A stretch of 64,000 nucleotides of DNA, from assembly GCA_963733915.1 (NCBI GenBank), contig CAVTEP010000001.1:868001-932000 (forward strand). The letters are read 5' to 3'. Below the pieces are notes generated by a model. The model was given only the letters and a program-made list of their open reading frames with translations, was not told where the DNA came from and searched no databases. The stretch's first letter is position 1, and the number at the start of each line of letters is the position of its first letter. Shown piece after piece: positions 34,066-42,189 of the stretch. Made by a program: the position numbers and the translations under genes. This DNA comes from Sulfomarinibacter sp963733915 (GTDB taxonomy: Bacteria > Acidobacteriota > Thermoanaerobaculia > Thermoanaerobaculales > Sulfomarinibacteraceae).

Positions 34066-34309
34066 CGTGATCCTGCTCCGTCTCCACCTCGGTCGTACCG
34101 CCCTCAGGACGATCGATGTAATTATCTTATCACCGAGGACGCGCCTCACCCGCCCCGAGAGCCGCCGTGCAGAACTGTGTCGTCGGGTCGCGGCCGCCAT
34201 CGGCGGCGCCCGATATGAACACCCAACGCGTGTGTTAGGCTGCGGACAGAAGCGATCTCGAGTGCGGTGGGATGCGGTCGGTCCCGAGCACGACTCCAGG
34301 AGTTGAACC

Positions 34310-35660
34310 ATGGACCACGAGCTTCCGGACCAGGATGTCGGCTCGGCTCTGCCGGTGCGCGCGATCGTCGCCTCCGTGGTCGCCCTGGTCGTGATTGTCG
34401 GCGGGTTTGTTGCGTATCGGACCGTGCGGTCGGAGGAGGCCCGTCACGAGATCGTGATCGCCGGCGGACCCGACACCGGCACCTACCACGCCTTCGGTGT
34501 GGCCCTGGCCCGGGTGCTCGAGTACGAGAGGATCGTCAAGAACGCCGAGGTCCTGACCACCGAGGGCAGCGTCGCCAACATGGAGCTCATCGATCGAGCT
34601 CTCGGCGGCGCCGATCTCGCCTTCGTCCAGAGCGACACCCACGCCAGCAGTCGAGCGCGCCTCATCGCCCCGCTCTATGACGAGGTCTTGCACATTCTGG
34701 TCGCCACCGCCATCTCCGACGAAGTGACGATCGATCGACGACCTCCGGGGACGGCGAGTTGCGTTGGGCGCGCCGGGTTCGGGAACGAGGCAGCTCGCTG
34801 AACGGGTGCTCGACCACTTCACCGTCAGTGTGGGCGAGGATCTGGCCCTGGAGCCGACACGGGCGGCGGCGGGTCTGATCGACGGATCGGTCGATGCCGC
34901 CTTTATTCTCGCCGCGATACCCTCGCATCTGGTCGAGGAGCTCGCCGAAAAAAACGCGGTGCGCTTCCTCTCACTCGGCGACGCCCAGGAGCTCGGCAAC
35001 GAGGCCGACGCGCTCGCCCTCGTGTTTCCGAGCATCCGCGGCATCACCATTCCCCGGTCGACCTACGTTCGGCTGCCAAGATTGCCGATTCGGACGATTG
35101 CCGTTTCGGCGATGTTGATTGCCCGGCGCGACCTCGATGCGGGGCTGGTGCGAGCCGTCACGGGAGCGGTCTTCGAGCACCGCGCCGGCGCCGGCGGTCT
35201 CGAAGGAAACGATCTGATTGTCGCAAGCCGGATTCGCGAGGATTACGCGCCGCACCTGGCGACCCTTCCCTACCACGAGGGGGCTGTCGCCTACTACAAC
35301 CGCGACCAACCGGCGTTCTTTGTCGAGTACGCGGACGCGCTCAGTCTCGGCCTGACCTTGCTGGTCGGCATCTACTCCGGCTCCATCGCCCTGCGGGAGT
35401 GGATGCGCCGGCGGATGAAGAATCGCATCGACGCCTACCTGATCGAGGTCGAAGAGCAGACTGCGGACCTGGGCGCGCTGTCGCTCGAGGGGCTGATGCG
35501 GCATCGTGACGCCCTCGATTCGATCCGCCGGCGGGCCTTCTCGGATCTCGTCTCCGAGCGCGTGCAGGCCGACGAGGCGTTCACGATCTTCCAGAATCAC
35601 CTGCGCGACGAGTTCGCCGCGATCGAGCTCCGAATCAAGGAAAAGATCGAGTCCGGATGA
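34310..35660 (+). CDS. TAXI-type TRAP solute-binding protein with C-terminal membrane anchor, split by one frameshift
   Basis: Two frames join into about 450 residues. The first (34310 to about 34738) has a membrane helix (VRAIVASVVALVVIVGGFV) and the start of a TAXI domain (EIVIAGGPDTGTYHAFG, LTTEGSVANMELI). The second continues DLRGRRVALGAPGSGTRQLAE to a second membrane helix (LTLLVGIYSGSIAL) and a charged helical tail. One extra base near 34738 separates them. TAXI proteins bind carboxylates for TRAP importers, but no TRAP permease is adjacent, and the added C-terminal helix and cytoplasmic tail suggest a sensor-like variant. AGGAG precedes the start. Confidence 0.8.
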
Positions 35661-35912
35661 CAGAGTGCCGAGCGAACCAAAACACTCGTCATCTTGAGCG
35701 GAGCAGCCCAAAGGGCTGCGGAGTCGAAGAGCCTGCCCTGAGCGAGGCCATGGGCCGAGCCGAAGGGATCCCCCCAAGGATCAGCAGAGCCTACCCGGAG
35801 GGGGTCCTTCGACTGCGCGTCCCTACGGGACGCTCCGCTCAGGATGACAGCTGGTTGGTCATCCTTCGGCAATCGTACTTACCCGTGCCAGAATACGGGC
35901 GGGGGTTTCGAT
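35661..35912. repeat. GTCATCCTGAGC-type palindromic repeat with inverted core
   Basis: The repeat covers about 35688-35855 (GTCATCTTGAGCGGAGC ... GCTCCGCTCAGGATGAC). Its core (GAGCCTGCCCTGAGCGAGGCCATGG...) is the reverse complement of the core in the copy at 33063-33222, while the ends keep their orientation. No gene is seen. Confidence 0.7.
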
Positions 35913-36842
35913 ATGGGTTTTCGAATGGGCGGAGCTCGCCGGGTCAGCGGACTGATGCTGCCGGCGATTCTCGTGATCTGGGTCGGCTGTTCGTGCTCTC
36001 CAGACTCCGATTCGTCGCCGGACGCCGATCCATCGGACGGCTACCGTTTGCTCCGGGTCTTCGAGGTGGCGGGCCGGCAGGGCGTCGCAACCGACGGCGA
36101 GAGGTATTTCGTGAGCGGGAGCACGGCGCTCTACGTGTACTCGAAGGACGGTGAGCTCCTGGCCGAGAACAACGAGCCGTTTGCAGACCTCGAAAAACGC
36201 GCCAATCATATTGGCGATATCAGCGTTCACGATGGCGAGCTCTTCGCCGGTATCGAGTGGTTCGATGACGGACGCGGTACTGACATCCAGATTGCGGTCT
36301 ACGACGCCGATACTCTTCGATACAAGAGATCGGTGGATTGGAGCCCCGACTCGGGACAGGTCGAGGTGAGTGCCCTCGCGGTTGACGCGGACAACGGAAT
36401 CGTGTGGATGACCGACTGGGTGAGCGGCGCGTACATCTATCGCTATGACCTGGAAGAAGGCACCTATGCGGGCAAGCTCCACCTGCGGCCGGTGCCGCAG
36501 TGGCAGCAGGGGATCGCCGCCTTTGACGGCTTCCTCTACATCACCGCCGACGACGGCGACGCCGAGCTCGACGAGGTGGACAATCTGTGGCGGGTGATCG
36601 CCGAGACCGAATCCTCTGCGGCGTACGTGGCCCACGTGAAGGCATTCACCGAGTTCCGGCGCACGGGAGAAATCGAAGGTATCGACTTCGACCGTGCTGC
36701 GGGCGAGATGCTGGTGCTCGCCAACCGTGGCAAGCGGATCGTTCTCGGCATGCCGAAAGGGCTCTATCCGGGCTACGAACGGGAGATTCACGAGGTCTAC
36801 GTCTATAGTCTTCCCGGAAACCCTGAGACGAAAGAACCTTAG
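35913..36842 (+). CDS. Lipoprotein with beta-propeller-like repeats
   Basis: The 309-residue protein has a hydrophobic signal (LMLPAILVIWVGC) with a candidate lipid Cys near residue 22. Strand-rich repeats follow, of the kind seen in beta-propellers: QGVATDGERYFVSG, ISVHDGELFAGIEW, SALAVDADNGIVWMTDW, GIAAFDGFLYITADD and IEGIDFDRAAGEMLVLAN. I do not recognise a named family. The ATG at 35913 fits the signal peptide, but no strong ribosome-binding site is seen. An ATTTCGG array begins about 30 bases after the stop. Confidence 0.72.
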   Translation: MGFRMGGARRVSGLMLPAILVIWVGCSCSPDSDSSPDADPSDGYRLLRVFEVAGRQGVATDGERYFVSGSTALYVYSKDGELLAENNEPFADLEKRANHIGDISVHDGELFAGIEWFDDGRGTDIQIAVYDADTLRYKRSVDWSPDSGQVEVSALAVDADNGIVWMTDWVSGAYIYRYDLEEGTYAGKLHLRPVPQWQQGIAAFDGFLYITADDGDAELDEVDNLWRVIAETESSAAYVAHVKAFTEFRRTGEIEGIDFDRAAGEMLVLANRGKRIVLGMPKGLYPGYEREIHEVYVYSLPGNPETKEP

Positions 36843-37046
36843 GCTGATCCGGTAATGTGGGGTGGCAACTCTTCAATTTCGGATTTCGGATTTCGGATTT
36901 TCCACCCACCCGTCCCCGACGCCGTTGGTCCTATCCGTTGAAACGTTGGTCAGGGACAGCGGCAGGGACAGCGGCAGCGGCCGGAGACCGCGGCAGGGGC
37001 AGTTGACAGCTACAGCACCCGGCCGGACCGGCGCGGAGACCTTCGA

Positions 37047-37400
37047 TCAGGCCTTTGGGTTGAGCAAACGCCAGGTGATGGCGCGGACTTCATCGAAGGT
37101 ATTGAGCGCGGTCGTGGCGCCACGTCCTTCGACGACTCCAGCCTGAACCAGGAGGCGAAGATGGCTGTCGACCTCCTTGGCTGAGCCATAGGCGATCCTC
37201 CAGAAGTGCTGCCGGTCTCTTCCGGATCGGCCGTGCCCTTCCGCCAGGTTGGCGGGGACCGAGCTTGCCGACCGGATCACCTGATCGGCGATCGACTTCA
37301 AAGGGGCTGGAACCCTCATCACAAGCCTGATGGCGGTGCCAGCCGCGTCAAGGGCTTTCGAGTGGGCAACGAGGTTAGGGTTCGTGCGGGCGTCGGACAT
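37047..37400 (-). CDS. Four-helix-bundle protein, copy 2
   Basis: The 117-residue protein is nearly identical to the product of 23389-23742. Visible differences are DARTNP for DALTNP, TAIRLV for IAIKLV, and a changed segment GVVEGRGATTALNTFDEVRAIT. The last segment matches the partial copy at the start of the window better than copy 1. Start, GGAGGTG ribosome-binding site and leader inverted repeat are the same as in copy 1. A longer frame to 37658 is only the read-through of the leader. Confidence 0.9.
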   Translation of the reverse strand: MSDARTNPNLVAHSKALDAAGTAIRLVMRVPAPLKSIADQVIRSASSVPANLAEGHGRSGRDRQHFWRIAYGSAKEVDSHLRLLVQAGVVEGRGATTALNTFDEVRAITWRLLNPKA

Positions 37401-37543
37401 GTTCACCTCCGGGTCGTTCATGCCCTTCCTCGAGCCGGTGAGGCGGCCGATGTCAAGGGTGCATCGCACCGGGCCCCTGGCCCGGCTTGCCCTTGACATC
37501 GGCTGCCCACCGGCTATCTCTCGCACTGAACGACCCGGAGGTG
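37399..37543. repeat. Nested inverted repeat in the leader of four-helix-bundle copy 2
   Basis: The structure is the same as in copy 1: outer arms at 37399-37420 and from 37527 (the right arm carries two changes near its end), perfect 13-base arms at 37447-37459 and 37490-37502, and a CCGGGCC/GGCCCGG core. Conservation of the non-coding palindrome between the two copies is as high as that of the gene. Confidence 0.85.
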
Positions 37544-37744
37544 GCCATGCCGTCGTCACGACCCCTGCTCGCTGCCCCGGTCGCTGCCCCGGTCGCTGCC
37601 GCGGTCGCTGTTCACTGCCCCTGCGGTCTGTCGCTGTTCCTGGCGCTGTACACGCCAACCGAAACTTCCAAAACTCGATCCCATCAAATTCCGGATGAAC
37701 CGAACGTTCTAACGTTCAACGTTCTAACGTTCAAACGTCCAACC

Positions 37745-38428
37745 CTACGGTACCCGCAGGACCAGCGGCCCCTTGTCATCACGCAAGACCACCCGATCCG
37801 TCTCGATCGCCTCGACCACAAACCCGTCCACCTCCGAGCCCACCCGGACCTCGATGCCGTTGATTTCGGCAAAGGGATTGTCGCGGCGGGCGATGATGTA
37901 GCCGAGACTGAGCGACGCATAGCCGAGCCTGGCTTCGAGGTCGAAGATCCGTTCCTGATTGGGGTCAACCGCCAGTGGTTTGGAGGCGGCCGTCGGGGCG
38001 GTTGACTCGATCGGTGTCGGCAGAGGGTCGGTCCGCCCCGTCGCCACCGATTCGGTGGGAGCGGGGCCCGTCGGCGTGTCCACCGCATCGGCCGCAGATT
38101 CGCGTGAATCCGGTTCGGATCGATCTGCGACCCGGGTGGGCTGGGTCTTCGGCGTCGCCACCGGCGCCGGGTCGTCATCCGCGCGCGTCTCGCTCGTATT
38201 GGCTCTGGTGGACATGGACTGGCGATCGCCGAGAAACCACCACGCGGCCGAGGCGCCGATCACTCCCGCGGCGACCGCGGTCAGCGCCACCGCCAGCGGT
38301 CCGCCGCCTCGCCCCGATCGCCGCGATGGGTAGGCCTTGGCCGGGCGGAATGCGCCCTCCGGCTGTTTCGCCTCGTGCTCGGAAGCCGCCTGGCGTGCCT
38401 TGCGGAGGGCGTCGTTGATGAGGCTCAC
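37745..38428 (-). CDS. GspB-like general secretion protein
   Basis: The 227-residue protein begins SLINDALRKARQ, the typical start of T2SS GspB-type proteins. One membrane helix follows (about 55-75, LAVALTAVAAGVIGASAAWWF), then a Pro/Thr/Ser-rich periplasmic linker and a C-terminal domain (FDLEARLGYASLSLGYIIAR, VVLRDDKGPLVLRVP) of the PF16537 kind. GspB works with the GspA ATPase in assembling the secretin. The GTG start overlaps the TGA of the upstream GspA-like gene by four bases. No gspC-O genes are in the window. Confidence 0.8.
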   Translation of the reverse strand: MSLINDALRKARQAASEHEAKQPEGAFRPAKAYPSRRSGRGGGPLAVALTAVAAGVIGASAAWWFLGDRQSMSTRANTSETRADDDPAPVATPKTQPTRVADRSEPDSRESAADAVDTPTGPAPTESVATGRTDPLPTPIESTAPTAASKPLAVDPNQERIFDLEARLGYASLSLGYIIARRDNPFAEINGIEVRVGSEVDGFVVEAIETDRVVLRDDKGPLVLRVP

Positions 38429-39246
38429 CAGCCCTGTCCCTCGAGGTCGTGGATCGCGCGCTGCACCTGCCACCAGCGGAGGTGGTCGCGGCCCTGGACG
38501 TAACCGCAGAGAAGTGCCTTGTCGCACACCGCGTTGATCAGTCTCGGTACGCCTCGCGAGTAGCGGTAGATCGCCCAGAACGCGGGGCGGCTGAAGGACG
38601 GACGTCCGTTCGAACCGGCGATGAGCAGACGGTGCTGGATGTAGGCGGCGGTCTCCTGGCGGCTGATGGGGGCGAGGTGGTATCGGACGGTGACCCGCTG
38701 GCGGAGCTGGCGCAGCTCTTTCCGGTCGAGCCTGTCGCGCAGCTCGGGCTGGCCGATGAGCACGATCTGCAGGAGCTTGTTTTCGTCGGTCTCGAGGTTC
38801 GAAAGCAGCCGCACCTGTTCCAGGAGCTCGTCGGACATGTCCTGCGCCTCGTCGATAAAAAGCACGACCACGATTCCGGCGTGGGCGCGGTCGAGCAGGA
38901 ACTCGTTGAGCCGCTCGACGAGGCGGACGCGATCATTGCCAGAATCGTCGAGGCCGAGCTCGCGGAGGATCGAGCGCATGAGCTGGATCGGGGTCATCAC
39001 GGGGTTGAGGATGAGCGCTGTGGCGTAGCCCTCGCGGAGCTCCTCGAGCACCTTGCGGCACAGCGTGCTCTTGCCCGCACCGACCTCCCCCGTGATCTGG
39101 ATAAAGCCCTTACGCTCGCTGATCCCGAAGAGAATGTGTTCGAAGGCCTGCCGGTGGCGGCGGCTGAAGAACAGATACCGCGGGTCCGGCGTGATGTTGA
39201 ACGGCGGGGCCTTGAGGCCGTAGTAGTCCTGATACATGGTGGTCAA
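38425..39246 (-). CDS. GspA/ExeA-like AAA ATPase
   Basis: The 273-residue AAA+ protein begins YQDYYGLKAPPFNITPDPRY, a signature of the ExeA family. Walker A is GEVGAGKST, Walker B is VVLFIDEAQ, and the sensor region is RGVPRLINAVCDKALL. In Aeromonas ExeA binds peptidoglycan through an extra domain and helps insert the secretin; here the protein stops after the ATPase, so that domain is missing. It is translationally coupled to the GspB-like gene. The second Met (39237) may be the real start since family members begin MYxxYG. Confidence 0.88.
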   Translation of the reverse strand: MTTMYQDYYGLKAPPFNITPDPRYLFFSRRHRQAFEHILFGISERKGFIQITGEVGAGKSTLCRKVLEELREGYATALILNPVMTPIQLMRSILRELGLDDSGNDRVRLVERLNEFLLDRAHAGIVVVLFIDEAQDMSDELLEQVRLLSNLETDENKLLQIVLIGQPELRDRLDRKELRQLRQRVTVRYHLAPISRQETAAYIQHRLLIAGSNGRPSFSRPAFWAIYRYSRGVPRLINAVCDKALLCGYVQGRDHLRWWQVQRAIHDLEGQGW

Positions 39247-39321
39247 AGCCTGTCCGACAGTTTACGGACAGCGGGCCCCGATTGTAGTGCATTGCAATTC
39301 GCGGGCGCGAATTGCGGGCGG

Positions 39322-39840
39322 TCAGGCCGGTTTGCCGAGCCGGCGAAGCGTGAGCCCGGCCTCGAGCTTGAGCTCGTTTTCCGGGACCCGCAGGGCCGGA
39401 TCGGACACGTACCAGCACACCTTGAGCTCGAGGAAATCGCCGACGATCAGGTTTGTTTCCCACAAGATTCTCTGGCTGGTCATGGATGCGGTGGCAATCG
39501 GTGCGGTGGTCGCGCGCGCTTCACGAGGGTCGAGGGTTGGATCGCCGTCCTTCATGATGCGAGAGAAGAAGTAGCTTCCGTCCCTGAACGCTTTCGAGAA
39601 TGTGCCGTCGTTTTTCAGGGACCAGTGAACGACTGCGTGTGCGAGGTATCGGCCGGCGAGACCCGACGGCACCTTGACGCGGTTCGGTGCGGTGGCGGCG
39701 AAGAAGTCTCCCTTCTCCCAGACGGGCGGGTCGGAAAACTGGACGATCGTTTCACCGGTCGCGGGGAGGAGGAAGTACGGGTTCTCCACGGTCACGCCGC
39801 GAACCTTGATCCACTTGTCGAGGTTGGGAGGAATGTCCAT
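39322..39840 (-). CDS. Conserved-looking protein of unknown function
   Basis: The 172-residue soluble protein has no signal peptide or membrane helix. It is rich in beta-strand patterns (WIKVRGVTVENPYFLLPATG, AHAVVHWSLKNDGTF, FLELKVCWYVSD). AAGGAGATC lies right before the ATG at 39840 and codon use is like its neighbours, so it is a real gene. I do not recognise the family. It is upstream of, and in the same direction as, the GspA-like gene, 75 bases away. Confidence 0.65.
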   Translation of the reverse strand: MDIPPNLDKWIKVRGVTVENPYFLLPATGETIVQFSDPPVWEKGDFFAATAPNRVKVPSGLAGRYLAHAVVHWSLKNDGTFSKAFRDGSYFFSRIMKDGDPTLDPREARATTAPIATASMTSQRILWETNLIVGDFLELKVCWYVSDPALRVPENELKLEAGLTLRRLGKPA

Positions 39841-40027
39841 GAGCGATCTCCTTTCGCCTCGTGATGTCCCCAGCCATTTACCGGCGGCACGAAAACCAGT
39901 ATCAGGATGCAGAGTGCGGATCCGCCGCACCCTCCAGATGGCCTGTCGTCTCGAGACGTCCTCTTGAGACAATGTGGAGCGCCTGAGGGAGATCGTCAAC
40001 TGAGAGGTTCTGGCGATCGCCGCCGGA

Positions 40028-40738
40028 TCAGGCTCGAGGCAGCTCCGCCCGCAGACCCTGGACGTTGGCGATGGTCAGGACCACGCCGAGCACCGCGATC
40101 CACCACTGGCCGGCAAGCAGGGCCCAGAGGCCGATCGTGACCGTCAGCACGATCGAGAAGAACCGCGCCGCCAGGCGGCCGGTGCGGCCGGCGACCATGC
40201 CGGCGAGCGACGACGCGATGTGTCCGCCGTCGAGCGGCAGGATCGGAAGCAGATTGAGCACACCCCAGCCGAGGTTGATCCACACCACGTCGGTGAGTAC
40301 CCGCGTGACTGCGGGCGAGGCGCCGGCAAAGACCCCGGCAGCGCTGGCCGCCAGCACCGTAGCGCCGATCGTGATGCCCACCGCCGGACCGGCGGCGCTG
40401 ATCAGGATCTGCTGGCCGTTGGTCAGCTCTTTCGGCCGCATCCACCCGGTCATGCCGCCAAAGGCGATGAGCCGGATCCACGGTTCGAGACCGAGCCGCC
40501 GGCCGGCAAAGGCGTGGCCGAGCTCGTGCGCGAGGACGCCAACCAGGACCAGTACCACCCAGATCACCATCCACTGCGGCTCCTGGCGGCCGCCGATCAG
40601 CCACGCGGTGACGAAGAAGAATGGGTCGATGCGGAGCGGGAAGCCGAAGACCTGGAGGCCCCTGCGTGGGGTCTGCTCCGGCATGCCGTAGACCGGGTCG
40701 TGGTCGCGTCCGTCGGGGGTGCGCGGGTCGAAACTCAT
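40028..40738 (-). CDS. M50-family (site-2-protease-like) membrane metalloprotease
   Basis: The 236-residue protein has the zinc motif HELGH in a transmembrane helix and the second motif NLLPILPLDGGH (third ligand Asp). It has about five to six helices and no PDZ or CBS domain, as in the small rhomboid-like group of S2P homologues. It probably cleaves membrane proteins within the bilayer. The start is at MSFDPRTP, 67 bases from the divergent radical SAM gene, so the two may share a control region. Confidence 0.88.
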   Translation of the reverse strand: MSFDPRTPDGRDHDPVYGMPEQTPRRGLQVFGFPLRIDPFFFVTAWLIGGRQEPQWMVIWVVLVLVGVLAHELGHAFAGRRLGLEPWIRLIAFGGMTGWMRPKELTNGQQILISAAGPAVGITIGATVLAASAAGVFAGASPAVTRVLTDVVWINLGWGVLNLLPILPLDGGHIASSLAGMVAGRTGRLAARFFSIVLTVTIGLWALLAGQWWIAVLGVVLTIANVQGLRAELPRA

Positions 40739-40805
40739 TGCCGGAACAGTATGGCACAGCGATTCGCTGCGCGAATCGCGGGTATGATCGGGTCGGGGTC
40801 GAACC

Positions 40806-41723
40806 ATGGCGATCGAGCTGTCTGGCGTCCACATCCTGCTCACCTATACATGCACCTTCGAGTGCGACCACTGTTTCGTGTGGGGAAGTCCGCGCCAGGA
40901 GGGGGTCCTGACCCTCGAGCAGCTCGAAGAGATCCTCCGCCAGACCGATGAGCTCGGGACGGTCGAGTGGGTCTACCTCGAGGGCGGCGAGCCGTTCCTC
41001 TACCACCCGGTCCTGGTCCGCGTCGTGAAGCAGGCGGCCGAGAGTGGCTACAAGGTGGGACTGGTCACCAACGCCTACTGGGCGACCGGCGAGCGTGATG
41101 CGGAGGAATGGCTGAGGCCTTTTGCCGGCCTGGTGCAGGACCTGTCCGTGTCAAGCGACCTCTTCCACCACGACGAGGAGCAGGACCGCCACGTGCGGCA
41201 CGCCGTCGCCGCGGCCGAACGGTTCGGCATCCCGGTCGGCACCATCTCGATCGCTCAGCCCGACGTGCCATCGGGGCCGGAGACGGTCGGCCAGCTGCCG
41301 GTCGGAGACTCGCCGGTCGTGTTTCGGGGCCGCGCCGCGGACAAGCTGGCCGGCGCGGTCGTGGGGCGGCCGTGGGCGGAGTTCACCGAGTGCCCGGGCG
41401 AGGATTTGCGGGACCCCGGGAGGATCCACCTCGACCCGCTCGGCAACGTCCACATCTGCCAGGGGCTGTCGCTGGGCAACGTCTTTCGAAGCCCGCTCCG
41501 CGAGATCTGCGAGTCCTACGACCCCGAGACCCACCCGGTGATCGGCCCGCTGATCGAGGGCGGTCCCGCCGAGCTCGTCCGTCGCTTCGACCTGCCGCAC
41601 GAGCCGACCTACGCCGATGCCTGCCACCTCTGCTACGAGGCGCGACGGCTCCTCCGTGATCGCTTCCCGGAGATCCTCACCCCCGACCAGATGTACGGCG
41701 GCAAAGAACGTTCCAACGTTTGA
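40806..41723 (+). CDS. Radical SAM protein
   Basis: The 305-residue protein has the CxxxCxxC cluster motif (CTFECDHC, about residues 17-24) and the GGEP motif in LEGGEPFLY. SAM-binding strands follow (VGLVTNAYW), and a Cys-containing C-terminal part (HICQGLS, ACHLCYEARR) could bind a further cluster, as in SPASM or Twitch proteins. Substrate is unknown; no precursor peptide gene was found next to it. The C-terminal residues ERSNV and the stop codon are encoded by an AACGTT array (41706-41744), so the natural C-terminus may have been altered by the repeat. Confidence 0.85.
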   Translation: MAIELSGVHILLTYTCTFECDHCFVWGSPRQEGVLTLEQLEEILRQTDELGTVEWVYLEGGEPFLYHPVLVRVVKQAAESGYKVGLVTNAYWATGERDAEEWLRPFAGLVQDLSVSSDLFHHDEEQDRHVRHAVAAAERFGIPVGTISIAQPDVPSGPETVGQLPVGDSPVVFRGRAADKLAGAVVGRPWAEFTECPGEDLRDPGRIHLDPLGNVHICQGLSLGNVFRSPLREICESYDPETHPVIGPLIEGGPAELVRRFDLPHEPTYADACHLCYEARRLLRDRFPEILTPDQMYGGKERSNV

Positions 41724-41781
41724 ACGTTTAACGTTAGAACGTTCTCCCTCCGTCCCCCAGGGGATGAAGGCTGTGTAATTC
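41706..41781. repeat. AACGTT array overlapping the radical SAM stop codon
   Basis: AACGTT hexamers (41706-41744) start inside the last codons of the radical SAM gene; the TTTGAACG spacer supplies the TGA. A short unstructured stretch follows. Another pair of hexamers is at about 41885-41898. Confidence 0.75.
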
Positions 41782-41882
41782 TTGGAGGCGCGTCCTTTAG
41801 GGCGCGCGAGAAGGGCTGAGATTTTCGTTGGCGGGCCCTGAAGGACCCGCCTACAAACGAGAACGGCATTTTTGCAGGAGGC
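41782..41882. repeat. Dispersed hairpin repeat, copy 2
   Basis: GGAGGCGCGTCCTTTAGGGCGCGC, GAGAAGGG, then GGCGGGCCCTGAAGGACCCGCC, then AACGAGAACGGCATTTTTGCAGGAGGC. Two strong stem-loops are visible. The layout and much of the sequence match 15355-15442. Confidence 0.65.
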
Positions 41883-41898
41883 CCACGTTCGAACGTTT

Positions 41899-42189
41899 TC
41901 CACCTCCCCTATCGGCGAACGCGATTGTCATCCCGAGTGAGCGCCGCCCCCCCCTCTGTCATCCTGAGCGAGCGAGCCCGGCGAGCGAGTCGAAGGATCC
42001 CCCCAAGGACGGCAGAGTCTACCCGGAGGGGATCCCTTCGGCTCGGCCCGTGGCCTCGCTCGGGGCAGGCTCTTCGACTCCGCGCCCTTTCAGGGCGCCT
42101 CCGCTCAGGATGACAGGTGACTCGGGCGGGCGGGCGGAAATCCGAATTCCGAATTCCGAATTCCGAATTCAAGCATAAACTGCCTTGCC
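41899..42189. repeat. GTCATCCTGAGC palindromic repeat and GAATTC array
   Basis: The palindromic repeat spans about 41957-42117 and is close to the copy at 33063-33222. A GAATTC array (42139-42171) follows and ends about 20 bases before the EamA start codon. No gene is seen. The ribosome-binding site and promoter of the EamA gene must lie in or near the array. Confidence 0.7.

Larger units (their letters stand above)
36871..37741. repeat. Composite repeat unit carrying a four-helix-bundle gene, full copy 2
   Basis: An ATTTCGG array (36871-36901) is followed by the CAGGGACAGCGGCAGGGACAG body, the four-helix-bundle gene on the minus strand, and the nested inverted repeat. The CGCTGCCCCGGT microrepeat (about 37568-37612), AAAACTCGATCCCATCAAA and an AACGTT array (37701-37739) complete it. 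The unit has the same order and orientation as 23137-24138. The right array ends 3 bases from the stop codon of the next gene. Confidence 0.75.

Noticed and set aside
37487..38005. 172-residue + strand frame starting at the mirrored ATG of the palindrome
   Set aside because: It runs through the AACGTT array into antisense of the GspB-like gene; the matching frame in copy 1 stops after 35 codons. A short 35-codon version cannot be wholly excluded.
41909..42172. Small frames in the GTCATCCTGAGC repeats (CHPERR..., HPERAS...)
   Set aside because: Both strands and several copies yield such peptides from one non-coding repeat; no ribosome-binding sites.
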